A DNA stretch of 9,600 nucleotides from Pseudomonadota bacterium. Its GTDB lineage: Bacteria; Myxococcota; Polyangia; Polyangiales; Polyangiaceae. The notes beneath the pieces are model-generated. The model was given only the letters and a program-made list of their open reading frames with translations. It searched no databases and was not told where the DNA came from. A program made the position numbers and the translations under genes. Of the stretch, positions 1-6,027 are shown one piece after another. How positions within the stretch are numbered: the first letter of the stretch is position 1; every line of letters begins with the position of its first letter. The stretch lies in the NCBI GenBank assembly GCA_023419055.1, contig JAEZYO010001028.1, positions 1 through 9,600 of the forward strand, written 5' to 3'.

Positions 1-145
1 CGTGGAGCCCCGAGCCGGAGGGGTACGGAAACATGTCGAGCGCGTAAAGCTTGGGACGGCCGGGGCGGCGCACCGCCTTGAAGGTCTGCTTTTCTTCCCA
101 GTACCGCTGCCAGCGCGGCTCGATCGAGCGATGGTCGTAAGCCAT
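1..145 (-). CDS. leuS: Leucyl-tRNA synthetase, N-terminal fragment (runs off left edge)
   Basis: Only the first 48 codons lie in the window, read leftward from an ATG at 145. The enzyme charges tRNA-Leu with leucine in the cytoplasm. The visible residues match the LeuRS start: an IEPRWQRYW segment at residues 8-16, a [13 protein letters not shown] segment at 32-44 and the GLH that in this family leads into the class I HIGH-type motif (usually HVGH). The family is normally about 800-900 residues, so most of the gene is outside the window. No clear Shine-Dalgarno site precedes the ATG. It lies 83 bases downstream of mrfB on the same strand, so read-through from that unit is possible. Identification is by motif recognition and I consider it firm. 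Confidence 0.93.
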   Translation of the reverse strand, partial: MAYDHRSIEPRWQRYWEEKQTFKAVRRPGRPKLYALDMFPYPSGSGLH

Positions 146-228
146 TTTGGGACAGGCGTTCTACCACAGGAATAGGCTGGTCGACGGGTACAGCGCCCGC
201 GGGAACGGACGCACCAGCCGTCCCGTGC

Positions 229-1458
229 TCAGCGCTTGGCGGCCTTTTTCTCGAGGCGGGAGCGCCTTCGAGAGAGCGCGGGCTCGTCCTCCCCGGTGCC
301 TTCGAGCACGACCTCGAGCGCCTTGTCGGGCGCCTTCACGTGGTGCTCGTAGAGCTTCGCGAGCTCGAGACGGAGCGCAGGATCGTCGAGCTCCTTCGCC
401 AGGCGCTCGAAGTCGGCGAGCGCGGCGTCCCTGTCTCCCCTCGCCTTCGCGATCTCGCCGCGCACCCGGTACGCGCTCGGGCCGGCGCCGCGCACGATGG
501 CGCGATCGGCGACCTGATGCGCGAGCTCGAAGGCGCGGCCCCGCTTCAACGTGCGCGCCATTCCGATCAGATCCGCCGCGGGCAAGAGCTCCACCGGCTC
601 GCCGTAGAGACCGACCAGCGCGGCCATGCTGACCACGTCCCAGGCGTTGTGCTCCACCACCATGGCGAGCGAGTGCTCGTCCCCGGTGCGCAGAAAATGG
701 GCGAACCGCGCCGGGATTTCCGAGCCTTCCACGTCCGGACCGCGCTCGAACCCGAGCACGTCGCTCTCGAGTGAGACGAGCCTGCAGGCGCCGAGCCGCG
801 CCTTGTGGAGGCGCCGGCCGACGTGCAGGAGGTCGAGGTGCGGGAGCACCGGGAGCGGCGGCTCGCGATTCATCACGTAGCGGGTGGCGAGCAGCGGCAA
901 GTCGAACGCCTTGCCGTTGTAGGAGACGATCATCGCTGCCTGCTCGACGCGTTTTCGGAGCCAGGCGAGCTGGGCGGCCTCGTCGGCCAGGTTCTTCAAC
1001 AGGAGCTGCTCGATGTTGAGCCGGCCCTCGGCGTCGAACCAGGCGAGCCCGATCAGGAACGCGACCGTGCCTGCCCCGCCGAGCCCAGACGTCTCCGTGT
1101 CGAGGAAGAGCGCTCGTTCCAGCGGGCAACCGGCGAGCGCGGGGTCGAGCGCCAGGAGCGCGAGGAGCTCCGAGCGAGCCGATTTCGCGGCGTCCACGGG
1201 CATTCGCCCCACGTGGTACGAAGGCGGAAGCACGCGGTGCCGCCGGCAGAGCGGCCCGTGCTCGGTCTCCTCGAGCGCGAACGGCAAGAGGCTATCTTCG
1301 GGCTTGGCGCGCGGCGCAGGCGGGGGCAGCTCTCGGGCGAGGATTTGCGCCATTTTGGCGCGCAAGTCCTCGAGCACGTCGCGACGCACCTCGGGCTCGG
1401 CGCGCGTACCGGAAATCCCTGCCGCATTCAAAGTGGCGAGCTTGCGCTTCAGGTCCAA
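229..1458 (-). CDS. mrfB: MrfB/YprB-type DEDD 3'-5' exonuclease (ribonuclease H-like) with TPR-like tail
   Basis: A 409-residue protein of the YprB family. Visible exonuclease motifs are FLDTETSG with D120 and E122 (motif I), VSYNGKAFDLP with D186 (motif II) and EHNAWD with H270 and D274 (motif III), all the acidic/His residues expected for two-metal catalysis. Residues 1-110 are a family-specific lead-in. Residues from about 290 to the end are helical and TPR-like (ARTLKRGRAFELAHQ, RGEIAKARGDRDAALADFERL), ending in a basic tail. In Bacillus subtilis the homologue works with the helicase MrfA in UvrABC-independent excision repair of mitomycin C damage. The partner gene here is at 6908-9337. 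The start is TTG at 1458, chosen because a GGGAGG sits 7 bases upstream and the sequence matches the family from there. It follows the TAG of the beta-propeller gene with no base between, so translational coupling is likely. Function is inferred from homology. Confidence 0.88.
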   Translation of the reverse strand: MDLKRKLATLNAAGISGTRAEPEVRRDVLEDLRAKMAQILARELPPPAPRAKPEDSLLPFALEETEHGPLCRRHRVLPPSYHVGRMPVDAAKSARSELLALLALDPALAGCPLERALFLDTETSGLGGAGTVAFLIGLAWFDAEGRLNIEQLLLKNLADEAAQLAWLRKRVEQAAMIVSYNGKAFDLPLLATRYVMNREPPLPVLPHLDLLHVGRRLHKARLGACRLVSLESDVLGFERGPDVEGSEIPARFAHFLRTGDEHSLAMVVEHNAWDVVSMAALVGLYGEPVELLPAADLIGMARTLKRGRAFELAHQVADRAIVRGAGPSAYRVRGEIAKARGDRDAALADFERLAKELDDPALRLELAKLYEHHVKAPDKALEVVLEGTGEDEPALSRRRSRLEKKAAKR

Positions 1459-2547
1459 CTAGAGACCTCCCGTCGGGAGCGCCACGCTCTGGCCGTCGGC
1501 GGACGTCGCGATCACGAGCTGCCGCTTGGCGTCGACGAGCGGCGAAAAGAGCCTTGTGCGGGCGACCACGTGACGAGTCACCTTCGAGCCCGGGCCCACC
1601 ACCGAAAGCGCTCCGCTCTCGTGAGGAACGAGCACGCGGCCGTCTGGGAGACAGCTCGGCGGCGCGCTCGCAGGCTCACCGAGCGTGGAGAGCGCCTCGA
1701 GCTTCCCGGCCGCGATTTTGGCTATTTTTCCGGCCTCGTCGACGACCACGGGGCTCGGCCCCGGGCAGCCGAGCCAGGCGAAGGAACCCTGGCCCACGGA
1801 CACGGCACCGGTCAGCTTGCCGTCGCTCAAGGCGACCACCTCGCGCCCCGCGCGGGACAGCATGGTGAGCGGAGTCGAAGCGAGCTTCTCCCTTCGCAGC
1901 GCGAAACCCTCGACCCGAAACAGGGTGCCTCGGCTGCCGCCCGCTGCCCACGCCTGGTCGAGCGCGATGGGGGCCGCGGTCAGCGGCTCGCGCGTCGTCA
2001 GAGCGGTGCGCATGCGGCCGCCCGGCGTGACCGCGTAGAGCACGCCCTCACGCGTCGCGATCAAGATCGAGCCGTCCGGCGCCTTCTCGAGCGGCGAGAG
2101 CGGCGTGCCTGCGAGCGTCGTCGACCACGCGAGCGTCCCGCTCGGCGAGAGCGCGTAGAGCTTTCGAGTCGAGGTCGCCACGTACACGGTGCCCTGCTCG
2201 CCGATCACGGGTGGAGCGATGACCGCCCCTTTCACCGTGAAGCTCCAGCGATAGCCGCCGTCTCCGCGCAGGAGGTGGACGTAGCCGTCGGTCGTGCCTA
2301 CCGCGACGCAATCGGCTCCGAGACCGGCACCGGCGCGAAGCGGGGCACCGGCTCGAAAAGACCAGACTGGAGCGAACAGCCCTGCCCGCGACAGGTCGAG
2401 CGGCGCGCGCGACGCGCTCCGGGATCCCGTGGAGCGCCCGGGCGTAAGCGGTTCCGCTCGGGCGTGCGCTGCTGCTCCGAGCAACAGCAGGGCGCAGGCG
2501 ATCCCTGAACAGAGGATCCGGAAAAGGGCGCCTGCCATGGGGCCCAT
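1459..2547 (-). CDS. Exported PQQ-like beta-propeller repeat protein
   Basis: A 362-residue protein. Residues 4-31 form a signal peptide: an Arg at position 10, a hydrophobic core (CALLLLGAAA) and a likely signal peptidase I site after AHARA, so the product is probably periplasmic or secreted. No lipobox is seen. The mature part consists of repeated blades of the PQQ/quinoprotein-like type: VAVGTTDGYVHLL...GYRWSF, VYVATSTRKLYALSPSGTLAWS, ILIATREGVLYAVTPGG, then weaker copies to the C-terminus (VLVPHESGALSVV, LVIATSADGQSVAL). Such propellers serve as scaffolds (BamB-like) or as parts of quinoprotein enzymes. No catalytic residues can be assigned and a pure scaffold is more likely. The first ATG (2547) is used, but the ATG at 2538, three codons in, gives an equally good signal peptide, and neither has a clear Shine-Dalgarno site. 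It is the first gene of a unit with mrfB. The specific role is unknown. Confidence 0.8.
   Translation of the reverse strand: MGPMAGALFRILCSGIACALLLLGAAAHARAEPLTPGRSTGSRSASRAPLDLSRAGLFAPVWSFRAGAPLRAGAGLGADCVAVGTTDGYVHLLRGDGGYRWSFTVKGAVIAPPVIGEQGTVYVATSTRKLYALSPSGTLAWSTTLAGTPLSPLEKAPDGSILIATREGVLYAVTPGGRMRTALTTREPLTAAPIALDQAWAAGGSRGTLFRVEGFALRREKLASTPLTMLSRAGREVVALSDGKLTGAVSVGQGSFAWLGCPGPSPVVVDEAGKIAKIAAGKLEALSTLGEPASAPPSCLPDGRVLVPHESGALSVVGPGSKVTRHVVARTRLFSPLVDAKRQLVIATSADGQSVALPTGGL
1466..1471 (-). promoter_or_regulatory. Strong Shine-Dalgarno site that fixes the TTG start of mrfB
   Basis: On the minus strand GGGAGG is followed by 7 bases (TCTCTAG, which contain the stop codon of the upstream gene) and then TTG. 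It is the best ribosome-binding site I see in the window and lies within the last codons of the upstream beta-propeller gene. It supports the unusual TTG start at 1458 and coupled translation of the pair. Confidence 0.75.
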
Positions 2548-2549
2548 TT

Positions 2550-2563
2550 GAACGGATGCTCAG
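2550..2563. promoter_or_regulatory. Candidate LexA-box-like inverted repeat before the beta-propeller/mrfB unit
   Basis: GAAC-GGAT-GCTC followed by AG lies 2 bases upstream of the ATG at 2547. It matches GAAC-N4-GTTC at 7 of 8 arm positions. Against the Myxococcus xanthus LexA-box consensus as I recall it (CTRHAMRYBYGTTCAGS), the 17 bases at 2548-2564 agree at 13 positions. Its position, over or next to the start region, would suit a repressor. It is a short motif found by eye and could be chance. A similar element precedes mrfA. Confidence 0.3.
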
Positions 2564-2617
2564 CGGATCGCAACCAGGGATTCTCGGTGGCCGGCCCGCC
2601 TCTGCTAAAAGCCGGGC

Positions 2618-3253
2618 GTGACCTTGCGTGTCTTCGGGCTCACGGGCGGCATCGGCTCCGGCAAGAGCACCGTCGCCAGGCGCTTCGCCGCGCGCGGTCT
2701 GCCCGTCATCGACGCCGACCTGCTCGCCCGTGAGGTCGTGGAGCCGGGTACCCCGGGGCTCGCGCAGGTCGTGGCAGCCTTCGGGGAGGCGGTCCTTGGG
2801 CCGGACGGGCGACTCGATCGAAAGGCGCTCGGCGCTCGAGTGTTCGGGGACGCCGAGGCGCGCGCCCGATTGAACGGGATCCTGCACCCGCTCATTCGCG
2901 AAGGTTTCGCTCGAAAGCGCGTGGCGCTCGAGCAAGCCGGCGAGCCGCTCGCCTGCTACGAGGCACCGCTGCTCGTGGAGGTAGGGCTCGCCGATTCACT
3001 GCGCCCCCTGGTGGTGGTGGCGCTCTCCGAAGAGCTCCAGGTGGCGAGGGTGATGCAGCGAGACCAGGCGAGTCATGACCACGCGCGCGCGCGGGTGAGC
3101 GCGCAGCTGCCGCTCTCGGAGAAGGTCGCGCTCGCCGACTACGTCATCGACAACCACGGGAGCGAGCGCGATACGGTCGAGCAAGCCGATCGCGTGCTCG
3201 ACGCAATCGCGACCTCGTTCGGCGTCGACCCGGCGCGCTACCCGAAGCCGTAG
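2618..3253 (+). CDS. coaE: Dephospho-CoA kinase
   Basis: A 211-residue enzyme for the last step of coenzyme A synthesis, the ATP-dependent 3'-phosphorylation of dephospho-CoA in the cytoplasm. Visible motifs are the P-loop GLTGGIGSGKST (residues 7-18, K16 and S17), the substrate-region VIDADLLAREV (30-40, D32 and D34), LHPLI (89-93), CYEAPLLVE (113-121) in place of the common D-x-PLL-x-E, and the lid/C-terminal segment RVSAQLPLSEK...ADYVIDN (159-179). Length is normal for the family (about 200). The start is GTG at 2618, just before the conserved LRVFGLTGG, and no good Shine-Dalgarno site is seen. It is divergent from the beta-propeller gene (70-base gap) and convergent with folD (14-base gap). 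Looks intact. Confidence 0.95.
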   Translation: MTLRVFGLTGGIGSGKSTVARRFAARGLPVIDADLLAREVVEPGTPGLAQVVAAFGEAVLGPDGRLDRKALGARVFGDAEARARLNGILHPLIREGFARKRVALEQAGEPLACYEAPLLVEVGLADSLRPLVVVALSEELQVARVMQRDQASHDHARARVSAQLPLSEKVALADYVIDNHGSERDTVEQADRVLDAIATSFGVDPARYPKP

Positions 3254-3267
3254 CCTCGAATCGAGGC
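3253..3267. terminator. Hairpin between the convergent stop codons of coaE and folD
   Basis: GCCTCGA-A-TCGAGGC is a perfect 7-base inverted repeat filling the 14-base gap between the two convergent genes. In RNA it would be a 6-bp stem with a 3-base loop on either strand. The stop codons TAG (coaE) and TAG of folD (CTA on plus) flank it almost symmetrically. There is no T-tract on either side, so it is at best a non-canonical bidirectional terminator or 3'-end stabiliser. Confidence 0.45.
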
Positions 3268-4122
3268 CTAGCGGGCCGCGCGCGCTTTGGCTGCAGAGAG
3301 CGTGTTTTCGAGCAACATGGCGATCGTCATCGGCCCGACGCCACCGGGTACCGGCGTGATCACGCCTGCAACCGGCTCGACCGCCGCGAAGTCGACGTCT
3401 CCGCACTGCTTCCCGTTTTCGTCCCGATTGGTCCCGACGTCGATCACCGCGGCGCCCGGCTTCACCCAGTCGGCCTTCACCAGCTTGGCGCGTCCCACTG
3501 CCGCGATCAGCACGTCGGCCTGTCTACACAAGCCCGCGAGATCTTTGGTTTTCGAGTGAGCGACGGTGACGGTGGCGTTCTCCGCGAGCAAGAGCGCCGC
3601 GACGGGCTTTCCGACCAAGTTGCTGCGACCGATCACGACGGCGTGCGCCCCCGCGAGCTCGACGTTCGCCTCCTTGAGCAGACGAACGATCCCACGCGGC
3701 GTGCAAGGAACGAGACCGGTGAGCCCGCTCCACAGCGCGCCCACATTGAGGGCGTGAAAGCCGTCGACGTCCTTGCTCGAATCGATCTCTTCGAGCACTG
3801 CCTGCGGCCGCACCGCCGGGGGCAACGGAAGCTGCACCAATATCCCGTCCACCGCGGGATCGGCGTTCAGCCGGCGCACCAGATCGAGCACTTCATCGTG
3901 GCTCACGCTTTGGGGAAGGCGGTGGACGCGACCATCCATCCCGACCTCAGCGGCTGCCTTTTCCTTGTGTCGGACGTAGACCGCCGACGCGGGATCGTCC
4001 CCCGCCAGCACGACGTGCAGCCCAGGAGCCCGGCCGTAGCGCTCCTTGAACGCCGAAACGCCGCGCGCGACCTCTTCCCGAACCGCCTTGGCGACTGCTT
4101 TCCCGTCGATGACTCTTGCCAC
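3268..4122 (-). CDS. folD: Bifunctional methylene-tetrahydrofolate dehydrogenase/methenyl-tetrahydrofolate cyclohydrolase
   Basis: A 284-residue cytoplasmic enzyme that interconverts 5,10-methylene-, 5,10-methenyl- and 10-formyl-tetrahydrofolate with NADP, feeding purine and formyl-Met-tRNA synthesis. The family residues are present: Y49 and the catalytic K53 in YVRHKEKAA, Q97 in GILVQLPLP, D120 in KDVDGFHALNVG, PCTP at 139-142, the dinucleotide-binding GRSNLVGKP at 165-173 and PGGVGPMT at 259-266. Length matches the usual 280-300. The start is GTG at 4122, giving the expected N-terminus up to IDGKAVA, with a weak GGTAGG upstream. It lies 55 bases downstream of the lipoprotein gene on the same strand and may be the last gene of the lspA-lgt unit, although a hairpin sits in that gap. 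Intact and unremarkable. Confidence 0.96.
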   Translation of the reverse strand: MARVIDGKAVAKAVREEVARGVSAFKERYGRAPGLHVVLAGDDPASAVYVRHKEKAAAEVGMDGRVHRLPQSVSHDEVLDLVRRLNADPAVDGILVQLPLPPAVRPQAVLEEIDSSKDVDGFHALNVGALWSGLTGLVPCTPRGIVRLLKEANVELAGAHAVVIGRSNLVGKPVAALLLAENATVTVAHSKTKDLAGLCRQADVLIAAVGRAKLVKADWVKPGAAVIDVGTNRDENGKQCGDVDFAAVEPVAGVITPVPGGVGPMTIAMLLENTLSAAKARAAR

Positions 4123-4162
4123 GAGCGCGGCCTACCAGACTGGGCGCCTCCCGTCGACTGCC

Positions 4163-4179
4163 TCCCGCGCTCGAGCTTC
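4163..4179 (-). terminator. Perfect hairpin at the 3' end of the lipoprotein gene
   Basis: On the minus strand GAGCTTC-CCT-GAAGCTC forms a perfect 7-bp stem with a 3-base loop. It begins inside the TGA stop of the lipoprotein gene (4178-4180) and lies in the 55-base gap before folD. No U-run follows, so it is not a textbook intrinsic terminator. It could cause partial termination or protect the 3' end of the lspA-lgt-lipoprotein message. Confidence 0.45.
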
Positions 4180-4981
4180 AGGGAAGCTCAGCGGCCACGA
4201 CGCTGACGGCGTCTTCGACCGCGCGGTACGGGACCGAACCGAGCACCGCGCCGGACACCGTGATGGTCGAGAGCCGCCCCGGCCAGGGCGCGGCGGGGAC
4301 GTTCGCGATCAGGACCAGGCCCGTCGGGTCGGTCTCGGTCACCGCGTCGCTCCAGGTGCCGCCGTCGGAGTAGAGGACGACCTCCGCCCCTGCTGCGGTG
4401 ATGGTCGCGCCGGCGCGCGGCAGGTGGGTTCGTAGATCGCCGACCCTGAAAACGACCTGGGCGCGCCCCTCGACGGCGCTGACCGGAAGCGTCGGGAGGG
4501 TAAAGATGGCGTCGAGCACGGTGGCTCGCACGAGCGGCAGCTCGAGCGGCTCCTCCTCCGCGTTTTCGGGGAGAGAAAGCACGGTCGGCAGGGAGTCTTG
4601 AGTCGAGTCGGTCGGAGTCACGAGCACGAACGCCCCCGAGACCAGGCGCTCGAGGGTGACGGTGCCGCTGCCGGCCCAGGTGCCTTTGCTCTCGCCGCCT
4701 CCACGCCGTTCACCCCGCAGGGTAGCGCCGCTCGAGTACGGCCCGGTGATGAAGAAGTCGGGGCCCTCGAAGCGGGTCACCGCAAACTCGGAGGGCTCCT
4801 CTGCGCCCCCCTCGCCCGATCCGGCGCCCCCGTCCGAGCTCGAGCCGCCGCTGCCGCTCGGACCGCCTCGCCCGGGCACGTCGCACCCCGTGCAGCTTTG
4901 CACGGGCGGTCGGTCGTCGTGACCGTTCGAGCAACCAAGACCCGTGAAGACGAGGCCCGCGACCAAGGCGTTGCGAAGCAC
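4178..4981 (-). CDS. Probable exported lipoprotein with Gly/Ser linker, function unknown
   Basis: I choose the GTG at 4981 (267 residues). The longer in-frame reading from 5077 would overlap lgt by 86 bases and place 32 basic, low-complexity residues before the signal. From the GTG, residues 1-16 (MLRNALVAGLVFTGLG) look like a short signal with C17 as the lipidated cysteine. The lipobox reads GLGC, unusual at -3 where L, V or I is normal. Then come SNGHDD, a C-T-G-C pair and a flexible Gly/Ser/Asp/Glu-rich linker to about residue 70, typical of surface or periplasmic lipoproteins of myxobacteria. The remaining ~200 residues are beta-rich. The segment near the C-terminus (ATITAAGAEVVLYSDGG, then TDPTGLVLIANVPA) resembles a carboxypeptidase-regulatory-like or Ig-like fold, only as an impression. 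It starts 10 bases after the lgt stop, so co-expression is likely. I do not recognise a function. Confidence 0.65.
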   Translation of the reverse strand: MLRNALVAGLVFTGLGCSNGHDDRPPVQSCTGCDVPGRGGPSGSGGSSSDGGAGSGEGGAEEPSEFAVTRFEGPDFFITGPYSSGATLRGERRGGGESKGTWAGSGTVTLERLVSGAFVLVTPTDSTQDSLPTVLSLPENAEEEPLELPLVRATVLDAIFTLPTLPVSAVEGRAQVVFRVGDLRTHLPRAGATITAAGAEVVLYSDGGTWSDAVTETDPTGLVLIANVPAAPWPGRLSTITVSGAVLGSVPYRAVEDAVSVVAAELP

Positions 4982-4991
4982 GAGGCGAAGC

Positions 4992-5969
4992 TTACGCGGT
5001 AGCGGGCCCGAGCGGTAATTTCGCGAGCGACTCGGAGCGCGCCGCGAGCCTCTTGTGCGCGTAGACGGCGGCGCCAATGAGCGCGATGCCGATCCACTGC
5101 GACGTACTCAGACCGAAGAAAATGCCGCGATCGTCGGCCCGGAAGGCCTCGATCACGAACCTGAGCGCCGCGTATCCGACGACGAACCAAACGAACACCT
5201 GGCCGTCGTAGCGCTTGCGGCCGTGCAGGTAGAGCATCAGCACCGAGCCGAGGGCGAGCGATGCTGCCGATTCATAGACCTGCGAGGGCTGCACTCCCAG
5301 CGATTCGAGGTTCGGAGCGCGCAGGAGCCCGGCCTTGAACTGGGCCTCGCTGGCCGGCGAAAAACCCGGGAAATGCAGGGCCATCGCGCCGTCGGTGCGG
5401 GTCCCGAAGCAGCAACCGGCGAGCAGGCAGCCCATGCGGCCAAAGCCGAGCCCGATCGGGATCACCATGCCTGCCATATCGGCCGCCTTCCAGAACGGGA
5501 ACTTGTCGCTCCGTAGCAAGAACCAGGCTGCGGCGGACGCGGTGACGAAGCCGCCGTAGTACGCGAGGCCACCGGCGTAGAACTTCGCCCACGCGAAGCA
5601 GTCCTGCTCCTTCGCGCGACAGACGTTTTGCGCCATGTCCCACGCGCCCCCGTACTCAGGGCTCAAGCATTGAGCCCGCGTGATCTTCCACTCCACCTTC
5701 GAAGGGTCCGTGCAAAGGTGCACGTAGTCCCAAAAGTAGCCGTCGGCGAAGACGTGCAGGAGGCGAGCGCCGGCGACGCCGGCCAGCAACATGGCGAGCC
5801 CGAGGTCGACGACGACGTCAGGGTTTTGCCCGACCCGTCGAGCCCAGAGCACTCCCAGCAGGGTCGCGAAGATGAACCCTGCGAGCAGCAGCACGAAGTA
5901 GCTCGGGAACGGGATCGTGAGGTCGATCCCGATCGAGTTGAGATCGAGCGTGAACAGCCGGCCGTGCAT
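4992..5969 (-). CDS. lgt: Prolipoprotein diacylglyceryl transferase, cysteine-rich variant
   Basis: A 325-residue polytopic inner-membrane enzyme that moves diacylglycerol from phosphatidylglycerol to the lipobox cysteine of prolipoproteins, before LspA cleavage. Family marks are PFPSYFVLLLAGF (residues 20-32), GARLLHVF (67-74), GLGFGRMGCLLAGCCFG (173-189, with R178 matching the essential Arg of E. coli), PSQVYES (228-234), Y266 and R270 in GYAALRFVIE, and a terminal GLSTSQWIGI. About seven hydrophobic segments are visible. Two differences from E. coli stand out: the position of His103 is Tyr138, and that of Asn146 is Cys181, with C186 and C187 close by. A roughly 30-residue periplasmic insertion (about 78-130) carries C86, C101, C117 and C124. 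Variant signatures of this kind occur in other phyla as I recall, so activity is still expected. The ATG at 5969 fits the family start (MHGRLFTL), with GAGGT upstream. It follows lspA by 58 bases. Confidence 0.92.
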   Translation of the reverse strand: MHGRLFTLDLNSIGIDLTIPFPSYFVLLLAGFIFATLLGVLWARRVGQNPDVVVDLGLAMLLAGVAGARLLHVFADGYFWDYVHLCTDPSKVEWKITRAQCLSPEYGGAWDMAQNVCRAKEQDCFAWAKFYAGGLAYYGGFVTASAAAWFLLRSDKFPFWKAADMAGMVIPIGLGFGRMGCLLAGCCFGTRTDGAMALHFPGFSPASEAQFKAGLLRAPNLESLGVQPSQVYESAASLALGSVLMLYLHGRKRYDGQVFVWFVVGYAALRFVIEAFRADDRGIFFGLSTSQWIGIALIGAAVYAHKRLAARSESLAKLPLGPATA

Positions 5970-5999
5970 GGCCGGAAGTCTTACCTCGCGCCCCGGCTC

Positions 6000-6026
6000 C
6001 CGTCAGTGAAAACGAGCGACTGACGG
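6000..6026 (-). other. Hairpin in the lspA-lgt intergenic region
   Basis: CCGTCAGT (6000-6007) and ACTGACGG (6019-6026) form a perfect 8-bp inverted repeat around an 11-base A-rich loop, directly after the lspA stop codon (6028-6030) and 30 bases before the lgt start. No U-tract follows on the minus strand. It may be a processing, stabilising or partial-termination element separating lspA from lgt. Function is not established. Confidence 0.45.
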
Positions 6027-6027
6027 C

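Noticed and set aside
150..161. GGAC-AGGC-GTTC before leuS, a third 7-of-8 match to GAAC-N4-GTTC
   Set aside because: It lacks the AG extension seen at the other two sites, and leuS is not an expected damage-response gene. Its presence is a caution that such matches can arise by chance.
805..2508. Long open frame of 567 codons on the plus strand opposite mrfB and the beta-propeller gene
   Set aside because: It is an antisense shadow typical of very GC-rich genes, with Arg/Glu/Gly-rich low-complexity composition and no domain. The minus-strand genes show clear family motifs.
4982..5077. Upstream extension of the lipoprotein gene to an ATG at 5077
   Set aside because: It would overlap the lgt coding end by 86 bases and add a basic low-complexity stretch before the signal peptide. 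The GTG at 4981 gives a normal-sized signal.
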